In this document: positions 7,669 to 15,737 of the stretch, piece by piece
Numbering within the stretch: the first letter of the stretch is position 1
How the letters are laid out: each line of letters opens with the position of its first letter
From: a virus
Strand: one strand, 5' to 3'
DNA: 24,599 nt
IMG/VR virus record: IMGVR_UViG_3300011114_000512
Location: 1-24,599 of that record
The notes under the pieces: model-generated
Told to the model about the DNA's origin: nothing
Databases searched by the model: none
Seen by the model: the letters and a program-made list of their open reading frames with translations, nothing else
Translations under genes and position numbers: made by a program

Positions 7669-10196
7669 TGGCTACTGAGATGCCCATACCACAAGACTAT
7701 AATCGTTTTGTTGGGCCTATGGCTGATGAGGATGATGATGAACACCAGTTCAACGACATCTTTGATGCTGATATAGAAGAAGATAATATTGAGGAATTGC
7801 CTGATGGGTCGGTCATCGTACGTATGGATGATCTTAAAGGCCCAGATGAAGAGCCTGATTTCTATGAGAATCTGGCTGAGAAATTACCTTCCTATGAGCT
7901 AGGTAACGTGGCCATTAAGTATTTGGATCTTATTGATAAAGATAAAGATGCCAGATCAGAGCGTGATAAGCAATATGAGGATGGGATTCGTCGCACAGGC
8001 TTAGGGCATGACGCGCCGGGTGGAGCATCTTTCCAAGGCGCATCAAAGGTAGTACACCCAGTGATGGCTGAGGCTTGCGTGGACTTCGCAGCAAGAGCTA
8101 TTAAAGAGCTCTTCCCACCGGATGGTCCAGTAAGAACTAAGATCTATGGCGAGGTTACTGAAGAAAAAACTAAGCGTGCTGATCGTAAAAAAGAATTTTT
8201 CAATTGGCAGTTGACTGAGCAAATTGAAGAGTTCCGCGATGAGCAGGAGCAGATGTTTACTCAGATCCCACTGGGCGGCTCACAGTATTTCAAAATCTGG
8301 TACGACGAACAAAAGAAACGCCCATGCGTAGAGTTTGTGCCAATTGATAATATCTATTTGCCTTTTGCTGCTGGTAACTTCTACACTGCAGCTCGTGTTA
8401 CTGAGGTGCAAGATATTACGCAGGAAGAGTTCGAGCTTCGTGTATCGCAAGGCTTGTATTTAGATATTCAGATCCACCGCGCAAGTATGGAGCCTGAAGA
8501 ATCTAAAGCTGAGAAAGCCAATAAAAAGATCGAAGGCAAGGGCTCGCAAAGCGATAATATCGATGGAGTGCGTCGAGTATTTAACGTTTACACTTGGCTT
8601 GAGCTGGAAGATGATAGCTATTCAAAAGGTGAGCGTGCGCCGTATATCTTAACTATCGATGAGATTTCTCGCGAGGTTGTAGGTTTATATCGCAACTGGG
8701 AATTAGGCGATGAGACTCTTTCCAAGATGGATTGGATTATTGAGTTTAAGTTTATTCCTTGGCGCGGTGCGTATGCTATTGGCTTTCCGCATCTCATTGG
8801 TGGCTTATCGGCTGCATTGACAGGCGCATTAAGAGCTTTATTGGATAGCGCCCATATCAATACTGCTCCAACCATGTTAAAGCTCAAAGGGGCCAAGATT
8901 TCTGGCCAAAGTACTACCATTGAGCCTACTCAGATTGCTGAGATTGAAGGCGCCCCGGGCGTGGATGATGTTCGCAAGATCGCCATGCCTATACCATTTA
9001 ACCAACCTAGTCCAGTTTTATTCCAGTTGCTTGGCTGGTTAACTGATGCCGCCAAAGGTGTGGTCACCACTAGTGAAGAGAAGATAGCTGATGTTAGCGC
9101 ACAAGCACCGGTAGGTACTACACAAGCATTGATTGAGCAAGGGGCAGCGGTTTTCTCCTCAATTCATGCTCGTTTGCATGAGTCTCAGAAGAGAGTGCTT
9201 AAAGTTATTGCACGTCTTAACCGTTGGTACCTTGAAGAGCAGCGCTTAAATGATATTGCTGAAGATATTGGTGTCACAAAAGAAGATTTTGAGAAGAATT
9301 CTGACATTGTACCGGTGTCTGATCCACATATCTTCTCAGAAACTCAGCGCTACGCGCAAATTCAAGCACTTGCAGCACGCGCACAGACAAATCCGGACTT
9401 ATATAACCGTCTTGCGGTTGAAAAGCGTATTCTAAGGCAAATCAAAATCCCAGATATCAACGAAGTTCTGCCAGATCCGCAGAATGTGAAGGATATGAAC
9501 CCAGCTTTGGAAAATGTGGCCATGACTGTAGGCAAAGCCGTTGGCGCTTTCCCACATCAGGACCATTTAGCTCACATTCAGGTGTTGCTGGATTACTTAC
9601 AAAACCCAATGTATGGTAGTAACCCCATTATTGCACCAGTTTACCTACCAGCAGCACTTGAGCACCTCAAGCAACACGTTACTTTATGGTATCTCAACCA
9701 AATTGACGTCTACGCAAGCCAAGCGCTAGGTAGACCATTTGATATTATGCGTGAACAGCAGTTACCGCATGATGCTGATAAGCTTTTAGCCGTTTCATCG
9801 CAGCATGTAATGATGGATACCCAAGGCGCATTTGCACAAATACCGCCAATTATCCAAAACGCAATGCAAATGCTGCAGCAAATGAGAGGTTCACCACCTC
9901 CAGACCCAGCAACACAAGCCTTTATGCAAACTTCAATGGCTGAGACACAGCGTCGTGCAGCAAAAGACCAAGGTGATCTGCAATTGAAAGCACAAAAGAT
10001 GGGATTAGATCAGCAAGCACTTGAGAAGAAGTTGCAAACAGATCTAATCTTAAATACTGAGGATAACCTTACTCAGGAACGTATCAAATCGGCTGAGTTG
10101 TCTCATGACGCAGCTTTATTACAGCATGAGCAAGTAAGAACTGCTCTTTCCGCACAGCAAGAACTACAATCTCAATTAGGAGGTCAAAATGTCTGA
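7668..10196 (+). CDS. Portal protein
   Basis: The 842-residue protein is the dodecameric ring at one capsid vertex through which DNA enters and leaves. The N-terminus is strongly acidic (residues 20-62). A highly typical block, GASKVVHPVMAEACVDFAAR then IKELFPPDGPVR, sits near 122-155 and is characteristic of large podovirus-type portals. The C-terminal ~110 residues are Gln/Ala-rich and helical, as expected for a portal barrel/crown. It is longer than T7-type portals (~535 aa). GGAG lies about 6 nt before the ATG, which overlaps the preceding stop (TAATG). Position after the terminase and before scaffold and capsid genes agrees. Identification rests on the conserved block and gene order. Confidence 0.93.
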   Translation: MATEMPIPQDYNRFVGPMADEDDDEHQFNDIFDADIEEDNIEELPDGSVIVRMDDLKGPDEEPDFYENLAEKLPSYELGNVAIKYLDLIDKDKDARSERDKQYEDGIRRTGLGHDAPGGASFQGASKVVHPVMAEACVDFAARAIKELFPPDGPVRTKIYGEVTEEKTKRADRKKEFFNWQLTEQIEEFRDEQEQMFTQIPLGGSQYFKIWYDEQKKRPCVEFVPIDNIYLPFAAGNFYTAARVTEVQDITQEEFELRVSQGLYLDIQIHRASMEPEESKAEKANKKIEGKGSQSDNIDGVRRVFNVYTWLELEDDSYSKGERAPYILTIDEISREVVGLYRNWELGDETLSKMDWIIEFKFIPWRGAYAIGFPHLIGGLSAALTGALRALLDSAHINTAPTMLKLKGAKISGQSTTIEPTQIAEIEGAPGVDDVRKIAMPIPFNQPSPVLFQLLGWLTDAAKGVVTTSEEKIADVSAQAPVGTTQALIEQGAAVFSSIHARLHESQKRVLKVIARLNRWYLEEQRLNDIAEDIGVTKEDFEKNSDIVPVSDPHIFSETQRYAQIQALAARAQTNPDLYNRLAVEKRILRQIKIPDINEVLPDPQNVKDMNPALENVAMTVGKAVGAFPHQDHLAHIQVLLDYLQNPMYGSNPIIAPVYLPAALEHLKQHVTLWYLNQIDVYASQALGRPFDIMREQQLPHDADKLLAVSSQHVMMDTQGAFAQIPPIIQNAMQMLQQMRGSPPPDPATQAFMQTSMAETQRRAAKDQGDLQLKAQKMGLDQQALEKKLQTDLILNTEDNLTQERIKSAELSHDAALLQHEQVRTALSAQQELQSQLGGQNV

Positions 10197-10464
10197 TGAC
10201 ATCAATATGCATAAACGCCTAGCTATGGGCGAAGCCGGTGGTTTTACACAAGCCAAGGGCAAAGGAATTAAAGGCTACAAAGTCGGTGGCGCAGTTATGC
10301 CAGAGAGCAAAACTCGTACACTGATAGAGGACTCTTCACAGAAGCAGCCTCTGCCTAAACCAACCGGTAAGATCGCTACTTTGAAAAAGGGTGGCTCTCT
10401 TAAAGGTCCCGGTCTGACAATCGCAGTAGCACTTCCTATGCGAAAAGCGGGTCGCGGTCGCTGA
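10189..10464 (+). CDS. Small basic KGG-motif protein, unknown function
   Basis: This 91-residue protein starts within the portal gene (8-nt overlap) behind a strong TTAGGAGGT Shine-Dalgarno. It is basic and Gly-rich, with YKVGGAV (residues 30-36) and LKKGGSL. The same glycine-doublet motif recurs in the 1430-aa protein, the 162-aa protein at 15203 and the 191-aa protein at 16157. It has no membrane segment or catalytic motif. It might be a minor virion or DNA-binding protein; this is inference from charge and position. Confidence 0.8.
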   Translation: MSDDINMHKRLAMGEAGGFTQAKGKGIKGYKVGGAVMPESKTRTLIEDSSQKQPLPKPTGKIATLKKGGSLKGPGLTIAVALPMRKAGRGR

Positions 10465-10652
10465 TGAAGACTCTTTCAGACTTTATTGGCCGCATCAAAT
10501 CTGAGCAATCAAAAATTACTGTGGTGTTGCAAGCTGGCACACCGGTAAATTATGAGTCGTATCAGCGCTTGGTCGGCCATTTCCAAGGCTTGGAAGAAGC
10601 TTTGTCGATTCTTGATACTCTTTTGGATGAGGAAAAACGAGATGTCGAATGA
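10464..10652 (+). CDS. Small 62-aa helical protein, unknown
   Basis: This short protein is predominantly helical (SDFIGRIKSEQ; SYQRLVGHFQGLEEALSILDTLLDEE) with an acidic end. Its ATG overlaps the previous stop by 1 nt (TGATG type) and its end overlaps the co-chaperonin start by 11 nt, so translation is probably coupled throughout. The frame is consistent with the packed operon and no overlapping alternative gene exists. I recall similar short proteins in other phages near the portal gene, but cannot name a family. Confidence 0.75.
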   Translation: MKTLSDFIGRIKSEQSKITVVLQAGTPVNYESYQRLVGHFQGLEEALSILDTLLDEEKRDVE

Positions 10653-11064
10653 TATCGCTGAACAAACGCTTGAAGAAGCGTTTCCGTTAGTAGATCCGCT
10701 TATGCGCCCTTATGGTGCTCGTGTCTTGGTGCAGCTTCGTGCCGTTAAAGACAAAGTTACCGCTTCAGGTATCGTATTGGTGGAAGAAACAAAAGAAACT
10801 GAAAAATGGAACACCATGATTGGCAAGATCATTGCCATAGGCCCGCTTGCGTTTATGAAGCGTGACACCATGGAACCATGGCCAGAAGGCGCATGGGCAA
10901 AAATTGGAGATTATGTCCGTGTTCCTAAATGGGGCGGCGATCGTTGGGAAATCGACTTTGAGCATGGCGAACAAAAAGGTAAAGCACTCTTTACTTTTTT
11001 TAATGACCATGAACTCATTGGCGCCTGTACGGGGGACCCCCTCGCAATCAAAGCGTTTGTTTAA
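10642..11064 (+). CDS. GroES-like co-chaperonin (phage Cpn10)
   Basis: The start at ATG 10642 is chosen because GAGGA (10629-10633) lies 8 nt upstream; an earlier in-frame ATG at 10552 lies inside the 62-aa gene without a site. The 140-residue product has a 20-residue N-terminal extension, then PYGARVLVQL (23-32), the mobile-loop region with SGIVLV (42-47), GKIIAIGP (61-68), GDYVRVPKW (89-97) and a C-terminal FTFFNDHELIG strand. The IVL tripeptide at 44-46 is the one by which GroES binds GroEL. It probably caps host GroEL during folding of phage proteins, the major capsid being the usual client (compare T4 gp31). No GroEL is encoded here. It is longer than bacterial GroES (~97 aa). Confidence 0.9.
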   Translation: MSNDIAEQTLEEAFPLVDPLMRPYGARVLVQLRAVKDKVTASGIVLVEETKETEKWNTMIGKIIAIGPLAFMKRDTMEPWPEGAWAKIGDYVRVPKWGGDRWEIDFEHGEQKGKALFTFFNDHELIGACTGDPLAIKAFV

Positions 11065-11084
11065 GCGCAGAAAGGTAAAACTAT

Positions 11085-12071
11085 ATGACACCTACCGAGA
11101 AATTGGAGCTACAGGTGGCTGAGGAGCTTGATGGATCTGCAATTGTGCAGCTTCCTGATAGTGAACCTTCACCTCAAGCTTCTGACAATACATCTGATGA
11201 TGACGATGATGATGGCCCTTCTGGCGATTATGAAGCCAAAGATGAGGCATCTGACAATGATCCTGAGCGTGAAGCTATTCGAGCAGCTCGTCGAGAAGAG
11301 AGAAAGCTTAAAAAGCAGCTTCATCGTGAAAAGGCGCGCGAGTCTAACCATCTTATTTCTGCACTAAAGAAGCAGAATAACGCATTGGCTGATAGACTGG
11401 CTGTGTTGGAAAAGAAAACATCGGGCGCAGAATTAGCACGTGTAGATAAAGCCATCGACGATGCTGGTGTACAAGTTGAGTACGCCAAAATGAAGATGAA
11501 AGAAGCTGTGTCTGCACAAGATGGTGAATCACTGGTACAAGCTCAAGAAATGCTATATGAGGCTCAACGCAAGATGGAGTCTTTAAGCACCATTAAGGAG
11601 AATGCCACTCGCCAAATGACGCAACAACCTAAGCAGAATATCCAACTTCCTGACCCTATGGTTCAGAAAATGGCTGCCGATTGGATGCGCCGTAATGGCT
11701 GGTATGACCCCCAAGGTAAAGATCTTGATTCAGAGATTGCACAAAAAATTGACCGCACATTAACCGAGGAGGGGTTCGACCCAACGCAAGAAGATTATTG
11801 GGAAGAGCTCGATGACCGCTTGCAAAAATATTTACCACATCGTTCTAACACAGGATATAATGAGCGTAACAGAAATCAGAGGCCTAGGTCTGTGGTTACT
11901 AGTTCGGGGCGAGAATCATCAGGTGGAGTACGATCTAATGAGTTTCGCTTAACGCCTGATCGTGTAGCAGCCATTAAGGAAGCTGGCATGTGGGATAATA
12001 CCGAGCAACGTAACAAGATGATTCGTAAATTCGCGGATTGGGATCGTCAAAATAAACAGAATAGGGGCTAA
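11085..12071 (+). CDS. Scaffolding-like capsid assembly protein
   Basis: The 328-residue protein has an acidic N-terminus with a run of aspartates (about 38-43), a long charged coiled coil (65-170, ARREERKLKKQLHREKARES onward), a folded middle with RRNGWYDPQGKDLD, and a basic C-terminus (RNRNQRPRS; KFADWDRQNKQNRG). That acidic/coiled-coil/basic-tail layout and the position between portal and major capsid are typical of tailed-phage scaffolds, which form the temporary inner core of the prohead and leave before packaging ends. AAAGG lies 9 nt before the ATG. It overlaps the next gene by 1 nt. Assigned by position and composition; no family motif was recognised. Confidence 0.75.
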   Translation: MTPTEKLELQVAEELDGSAIVQLPDSEPSPQASDNTSDDDDDDGPSGDYEAKDEASDNDPEREAIRAARREERKLKKQLHREKARESNHLISALKKQNNALADRLAVLEKKTSGAELARVDKAIDDAGVQVEYAKMKMKEAVSAQDGESLVQAQEMLYEAQRKMESLSTIKENATRQMTQQPKQNIQLPDPMVQKMAADWMRRNGWYDPQGKDLDSEIAQKIDRTLTEEGFDPTQEDYWEELDDRLQKYLPHRSNTGYNERNRNQRPRSVVTSSGRESSGGVRSNEFRLTPDRVAAIKEAGMWDNTEQRNKMIRKFADWDRQNKQNRG

Positions 12072-12607
12072 TGATGGACGACAGAATTAAGAAAAACGCT
12101 GGTGTAGGTCGTGAAAGTCGTGCTGCTGATGATCGTAAGCGCGATGCACCCGAAACCAACTTTGCATTTTCCGAGGAGCGTCGTAAGATGTTCCGCTCGG
12201 AGTGGCTTCAAGAAGCACTTCCGACCCCACCCGAAATTCCGGGTTACCATTTGTGCTGGTTGTCTTCTACAAATCAGTACGACCCAATCCACAAACGGAT
12301 GCGAATGGGTTATGAACCTGTAAAAGCCGAGGAGTTGCCGGGCTTTGAGCATCTAAGAGTGAAAGCTGGTGAGCATGCCGGTTTTGTTTCTTGCAACGAG
12401 ATGATCTTGTACAAGATGCCGATGGATCTTTATCAAGAAATCATGTACGAAATTCACCATCGTGCCCCGCTCGAAGAGCAGGACAAGATTAAGGTGCAGC
12501 AAGAGCAATTGCTTGGAGCTCGCGATAGCGGTGGTCGTTCACTTGTATCAATAGAAGGCGAAGGCATGGAATCTAACGCCACAGCTAAAATACCAATTTT
12601 TGAGTAA
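12071..12607 (+). CDS. Conserved phage protein of head module, unknown
   Basis: This 178-residue protein begins at ATG 12071 (a second ATG follows at once), sharing 1 nt with the scaffold stop. It has a basic, charged N-terminus, a compact segment PGYHLCWLSSTNQYDPIHKR near 57-76 followed by MGYEPVKAEELPGFE, and a Gln/Glu-rich helix (EEQDKIKVQQEQLLG) near the end. I recall similar segments in phage proteins next to capsid genes, but no function is known to me. It is likely a minor head or assembly protein, from position only. Confidence 0.75.
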   Translation: MMDDRIKKNAGVGRESRAADDRKRDAPETNFAFSEERRKMFRSEWLQEALPTPPEIPGYHLCWLSSTNQYDPIHKRMRMGYEPVKAEELPGFEHLRVKAGEHAGFVSCNEMILYKMPMDLYQEIMYEIHHRAPLEEQDKIKVQQEQLLGARDSGGRSLVSIEGEGMESNATAKIPIFE

Positions 12608-12639
12608 TTTAGCATATCGAATGTGAAAGGACTCATTCT

Positions 12640-13209
12640 ATGAGCGCAACTTCTGCACCATTCGGTCTTCGTCCGGCGTTCTTTCCTACGGGATTGGAAC
12701 GTGCTCAGGCGTTGGCCAATGGCATTACGTCAGCTTATGCTTCAGATATTCTGAAGGGTCAGCCTGTCAAATACAATAATGGTGTTATTAACCCTGTGAC
12801 TTCTACAGAAGCTTTCGTTGGAGCATTTTCCGGCGTAGAGTGGACAGATACTACAGGTCGTCGTCGTGTATCAAACTACTGGCCTGCAAATACTGCTTAT
12901 CAAGCAGGTAGCTGCGTTGCTTATTTTTACAACGATCCTTTGATCGTATATGAAATCCAAGCAGATGGCTCTGTAGCCCAAACCTCGATTGGCGATAATG
13001 CTAATTTTTCCAACCTAACTGCTGGTTCTACTACAACTGGTCTGTCGCAGTGCACCATGTCGGCTTCATTGACAGGCACTTCGACTTTCGGTCAGATGCG
13101 TATTGTAGACTTAGCACCGTACGCTGACAACGCTTGGGGTGATGCATACACGATTGTTCGTGTACAAGTTGCTAACCATCAGTTGGTCGCTACTCTTAAC
13201 GCTATCTAA
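12640..13209 (+). CDS. Head decoration/capsid-associated protein (probable)
   Basis: The 189-residue protein begins with SAPFGLRPAFFPTG, an N-terminal segment typical of small virion proteins encoded just before major capsid genes in aquatic phages. It is beta-rich with many Ser/Thr/Gly and no charged coils. AAAGGA precedes the ATG. It lies 15 nt before the major capsid gene. Decoration proteins stabilise the expanded capsid lattice; this role is inferred from position and composition. Another minor capsid or tail-related role is possible. Confidence 0.7.
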   Translation: MSATSAPFGLRPAFFPTGLERAQALANGITSAYASDILKGQPVKYNNGVINPVTSTEAFVGAFSGVEWTDTTGRRRVSNYWPANTAYQAGSCVAYFYNDPLIVYEIQADGSVAQTSIGDNANFSNLTAGSTTTGLSQCTMSASLTGTSTFGQMRIVDLAPYADNAWGDAYTIVRVQVANHQLVATLNAI

Positions 13210-13224
13210 GGGAGGGCATAGACT

Positions 13225-14139
13225 ATGGCAGCCCCAATGAGAAGTACCGACTTTCGGTCGATTGTTGAGCCAATTCTCAACGAAGCATTCGACGGAGTTT
13301 ATGACCAGCGTACCGATGAATGGTCCACGGTTTTCCGTGAACAACAAGGTATCCCACGTAACTACCATGAAGAGCCAGTCCTGTACGGCTTTGGTGCAGC
13401 ACCTGAGTTGCCTGACGGTACTCCTGTGTCGTATCAACAAGGTGGTGTTCTCTTCCTCAAACGCTATGTGTACAAAGTGTATGGCTTGGCCTTCGCTCTG
13501 ACCAAAGTGCTGGTTGAAGATGGCGACCACATCCGTATTGGTTCTGTATATGCCAAGCACTTGGCGCAATCCTTGGTTGAAACTAAAGAAACACTTGCAG
13601 CCAACGTGCTGAATCGTGCTTTCAATAGCGCTTACCCAGGCGGTGACGGCGTTCAGTTGAATGCTACTACGCACCCAATTGTTAACGGTAACTTTAGCAA
13701 CCTGCTAGGGACTGCTGCTAACTTGTCGCAAACTTCACTAGAACAGATGCTTATCCAAGTTCGTCAAGCAGTTGACAACAACGGTAAGAAAATCCGTTTG
13801 CAGCCACTTAAACTGGTTGTTGCACCGGGCAATGTGTTCCAAGCTGAAGTATTGTTGAAGTCTGTTTTACGTACAGGCACTGCGAACAACGACATCAACC
13901 CAGTTAAATCAATTGGTTTGTTGCCAGAAGGCGCATCTGTTCTTTCTCGTTTGACTTCAGCAACTGCATGGTGGGTAGAGACCGATGCACCAGAAGGTAT
14001 GAAACTTCTGATGCGCCGTGGTTTGGAAAAAACCATGGAAGGCGATTTCGAAACTGACTCAATGCGCTATAAGAGCACTGAGCGTTACGACATCGGCTGG
14101 ACTGACCCTCGCGCAATGTACGGCACGCCCGGCGTGTAA
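13225..14139 (+). CDS. Major capsid protein (HK97-fold type)
   Basis: The 304-residue protein has the expected flow of an HK97-like capsid: an N-terminal helix (MRSTDFRSIVEPILNEAF), an extended loop region (PNYH-to-PDGTPVSYQQG, ~45-75), a long central helix (HIRIGSVYAKHLAQSLVETKE), and the peripheral domain with LQPLKLVVAPGNVFQAE near 193-209. The end RYDIGWTDPRAMYGTPGV is conserved-looking. A very strong GGGAGGG site lies about 10 nt before the ATG, suited to a highly made protein, and an intrinsic terminator follows directly. No protease gene is visible, and the scaffold-like gene lies upstream. Assignment by sequence pattern and gene order. Confidence 0.92.
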   Translation: MAAPMRSTDFRSIVEPILNEAFDGVYDQRTDEWSTVFREQQGIPRNYHEEPVLYGFGAAPELPDGTPVSYQQGGVLFLKRYVYKVYGLAFALTKVLVEDGDHIRIGSVYAKHLAQSLVETKETLAANVLNRAFNSAYPGGDGVQLNATTHPIVNGNFSNLLGTAANLSQTSLEQMLIQVRQAVDNNGKKIRLQPLKLVVAPGNVFQAEVLLKSVLRTGTANNDINPVKSIGLLPEGASVLSRLTSATAWWVETDAPEGMKLLMRRGLEKTMEGDFETDSMRYKSTERYDIGWTDPRAMYGTPGV

Positions 14140-14145
14140 AGTATT

Positions 14146-14173
14146 AGGGGCTGGGGTAAAACTCAGCCCCTTT
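14146..14173 (+). terminator. Intrinsic terminator after major capsid gene
   Basis: AGGGGCTG (14146-14153) pairs perfectly with CAGCCCCT (14164-14171) around a 10-nt loop, and TTT follows. The T tract is short, so read-through into the next genes is probable. Confidence 0.8.
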
Positions 14174-14208
14174 ATCCACTATTCGTCAAACTTTTCAAGG
14201 AGCAGACG

Positions 14209-15192
14209 ATGCCTCAATTTTCAGATGACCTATTTCTAGGTCCCGCACAAACTTACATGGGCACAGGTATTCGCCCGTACTCTGTTACCGCTACTGGTGG
14301 TACAGGGGGCTCTTCTTCGTCAACTTTAACAATTACTGCTCTTAATTCAGGCAACCCAATTGTTGTTGGTATGTACGTTGATGGCACTAGCGTTACCGAT
14401 GGCACTTACATTACTGCGTTTGGCTCAGGTACTGGTGGCACTGGTACTTATACATTGAATCAAGCAATTAACATTGCCAGCACAACAGCGTTGACTCTGC
14501 ATGGCAATACTGGGTATGATAACCCATCACCAATGGACTTAGGCGTAGGCCCTCTTGGCCGCGTATATATCTGGGATGTTGTGCCACAAGCTTTAGGCGC
14601 AACCAACATCGCAGCTGCGCAAACAACTTCGTCAGCAATTACTCTAACTGCAAGTACTTCTACAAAATCTGTTATTCGCACTGATGGCACAACTGTTATT
14701 CAGTTGGATTGCCCACGTGCAGTAAGCATTGTTTCTGGTACTGGCACATTGACTAACCGTAACGTAACTATCTCTGGCTACGATTACTACGGCCAAGCAA
14801 TGAGTGAAGTAATTGCTACAGGCACAGTGCAGTCAACCACTGTCCCAGGTAAAAAGGCATTCTTCCAGATTTCTTCAGCAACTATCTCTGGTGCATTAGG
14901 CGCAACAATTGGTATTGGTACTACTGACGTGCTTGGTAGCCCTGTGCGTATTCTTGATAATGCTTACATTATCCACGCTGGGTATAACAATACTTTGGCT
15001 GATAATGCAGGCACTGCAGTTGCTGCTGTTACTGCCGCCGCAACTACAACTACAGGTGATGTGCGCGGTACTTTCACACCTAATGGCGCAACTGACGGCA
15101 TTAAGCGTTTAGTTATGGCCATTGCGATGCCGGGCATTGCTGTAGGCCCTAACGCAACTCGTGTTGGCGCCCTCGGCGTTACACAAGCTTAA
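14209..15192 (+). CDS. Beta-rich virion structural protein with inserted Gly/Thr-rich domain
   Basis: The 327-residue protein starts 8 nt after AAGGAG. The N-terminus (FSDDLFLGPAQTYMGTG) and a central LGVGPLGRVYIWDVVPQ segment are typical of virion proteins that follow the capsid gene in related phages. Residues about 39-97 look like an inserted module with GTYITAFGSGTGGTGTYTLN, a pattern found in many unrelated phage structural proteins. The rest is beta-rich, Thr/Ala/Gly dominated. Likely a capsid-surface or tail-associated protein; exact role unknown. It lies directly downstream of the capsid terminator. Confidence 0.78.
   Translation: MPQFSDDLFLGPAQTYMGTGIRPYSVTATGGTGGSSSSTLTITALNSGNPIVVGMYVDGTSVTDGTYITAFGSGTGGTGTYTLNQAINIASTTALTLHGNTGYDNPSPMDLGVGPLGRVYIWDVVPQALGATNIAAAQTTSSAITLTASTSTKSVIRTDGTTVIQLDCPRAVSIVSGTGTLTNRNVTISGYDYYGQAMSEVIATGTVQSTTVPGKKAFFQISSATISGALGATIGIGTTDVLGSPVRILDNAYIIHAGYNNTLADNAGTAVAAVTAAATTTTGDVRGTFTPNGATDGIKRLVMAIAMPGIAVGPNATRVGALGVTQA
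14323..14499 (+). other. Inserted Gly/Thr-rich beta module in the 327-aa protein
   Basis: Residues about 39-97 contain the pattern V-x-V-G-M-x-V-x-G-T followed by GTYITAFGSGTGGTGTYTLN. Flanking segments (MGTGIRPYSV before, LHGNTGYDNPSPMDLG after) read as one continuous protein without it. The module is common in phage fibre and capsid-surface proteins, so it may have been added by domain shuffling. Boundaries are estimates. Confidence 0.5.
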
Positions 15193-15202
15193 GGAGTATA
15201 GC

Positions 15203-15691
15203 ATGGCTAAGTTTAAACGCGAACCTAAAGAGATGACAACTGAGACTTCGGTTGAGCCTCGTATGAAAAAAGGCATGCCTCCTACGATCCAAAAGACCGG
15301 CGCAATGGGTATGCCTCGTGCAGCACGTCCTAATGTAGCCCCACCTTTAATGGCAGCACCTGCTATGAAAGAAGGCGGCAAGGCAGATATGATGCAAGAC
15401 AAGGCCATGATGAAAAAAGCCTTTAAGCAGCATGATGCGCAAGAGCATAAAGGCGGCAAAGGCACCACACTTAAGTTGAAGCATGGTGGGATGCACACTA
15501 TGAAAAAGGCTACAGGTGGTGTAGCTAATACGCAAGGTGGGTATAAAACTGGTGGCTCGATTAAGCCGTCTGAGTACAAAACTGGTGGCATGATTAGACC
15601 TGCTAAGTACAAAGAAGGTGGCCACGTTGAAATGAAGGGTGACTCTTGTGGCCATACTGTAATGAAGAAAAAATACGGCGGCTCTTGCTAA
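15203..15691 (+). CDS. Lys/Gly/Met-rich KGG-repeat protein
   Basis: The start at ATG 15203 is chosen because AAGGAG (15191-15196) lies 6 nt upstream; an earlier in-frame ATG at 15161 lies inside the previous gene. The 162-residue protein is very basic, rich in Lys, Gly and Met, and probably disordered. It carries many glycine-doublet motifs (MKEGGKA, HKGGKG, LKHGGMH, YKTGGSI, YKTGGMI, YKEGGHV), including three tandem 11-residue units (114-146). It has only two cysteines, both in the last 16 residues (SCGH...YGGSC). No family was recognised. A terminator follows within 10 nt. High basic charge suits nucleic-acid binding or virion DNA condensation, but this is inference. Confidence 0.82.
   Translation: MAKFKREPKEMTTETSVEPRMKKGMPPTIQKTGAMGMPRAARPNVAPPLMAAPAMKEGGKADMMQDKAMMKKAFKQHDAQEHKGGKGTTLKLKHGGMHTMKKATGGVANTQGGYKTGGSIKPSEYKTGGMIRPAKYKEGGHVEMKGDSCGHTVMKKKYGGSC
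15542..15640 (+). repeat. Three tandem 33-bp units coding 11-residue Y-K-x-G-G repeats
   Basis: Units lie at 15542-15574, 15575-15607 and 15608-15640. Each encodes Y-K-[TE]-G-G-x-[IV] followed by four variable residues. The first two share nearly all bases in their first half; the third has diverged. They stay in frame and lie within the KGG-repeat gene. Confidence 0.85.
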
Positions 15692-15696
15692 ATAGA

Positions 15697-15720
15697 GTAG
15701 GGGCTTCGGCCCCTGCTTTT
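15697..15720 (+). terminator. Intrinsic terminator with TTCG tetraloop
   Basis: GTAGGGGC (15697-15704) and GCCCCTGC (15709-15716) form an 8-bp stem (one T-G wobble) closed by a TTCG tetraloop, followed by TTTTAATT. It is a strong, compact hairpin directly after the KGG-repeat gene. Confidence 0.88.
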
Positions 15721-15737
15721 AATTGGAGAAGATAATT

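Noticed and set aside
13111-13674. 187-aa open frame on the - strand across the decoration and capsid genes
   Set aside because: Overlaps two well-supported genes and has no family resemblance or start signal; shadow frame.
15109-15612. 167-aa open frame on the - strand over the KGG-repeat gene
   Set aside because: Ala/Pro/Cys-rich composition is the mirror of the Lys/Gly/Met-rich + strand protein; no ribosome site.
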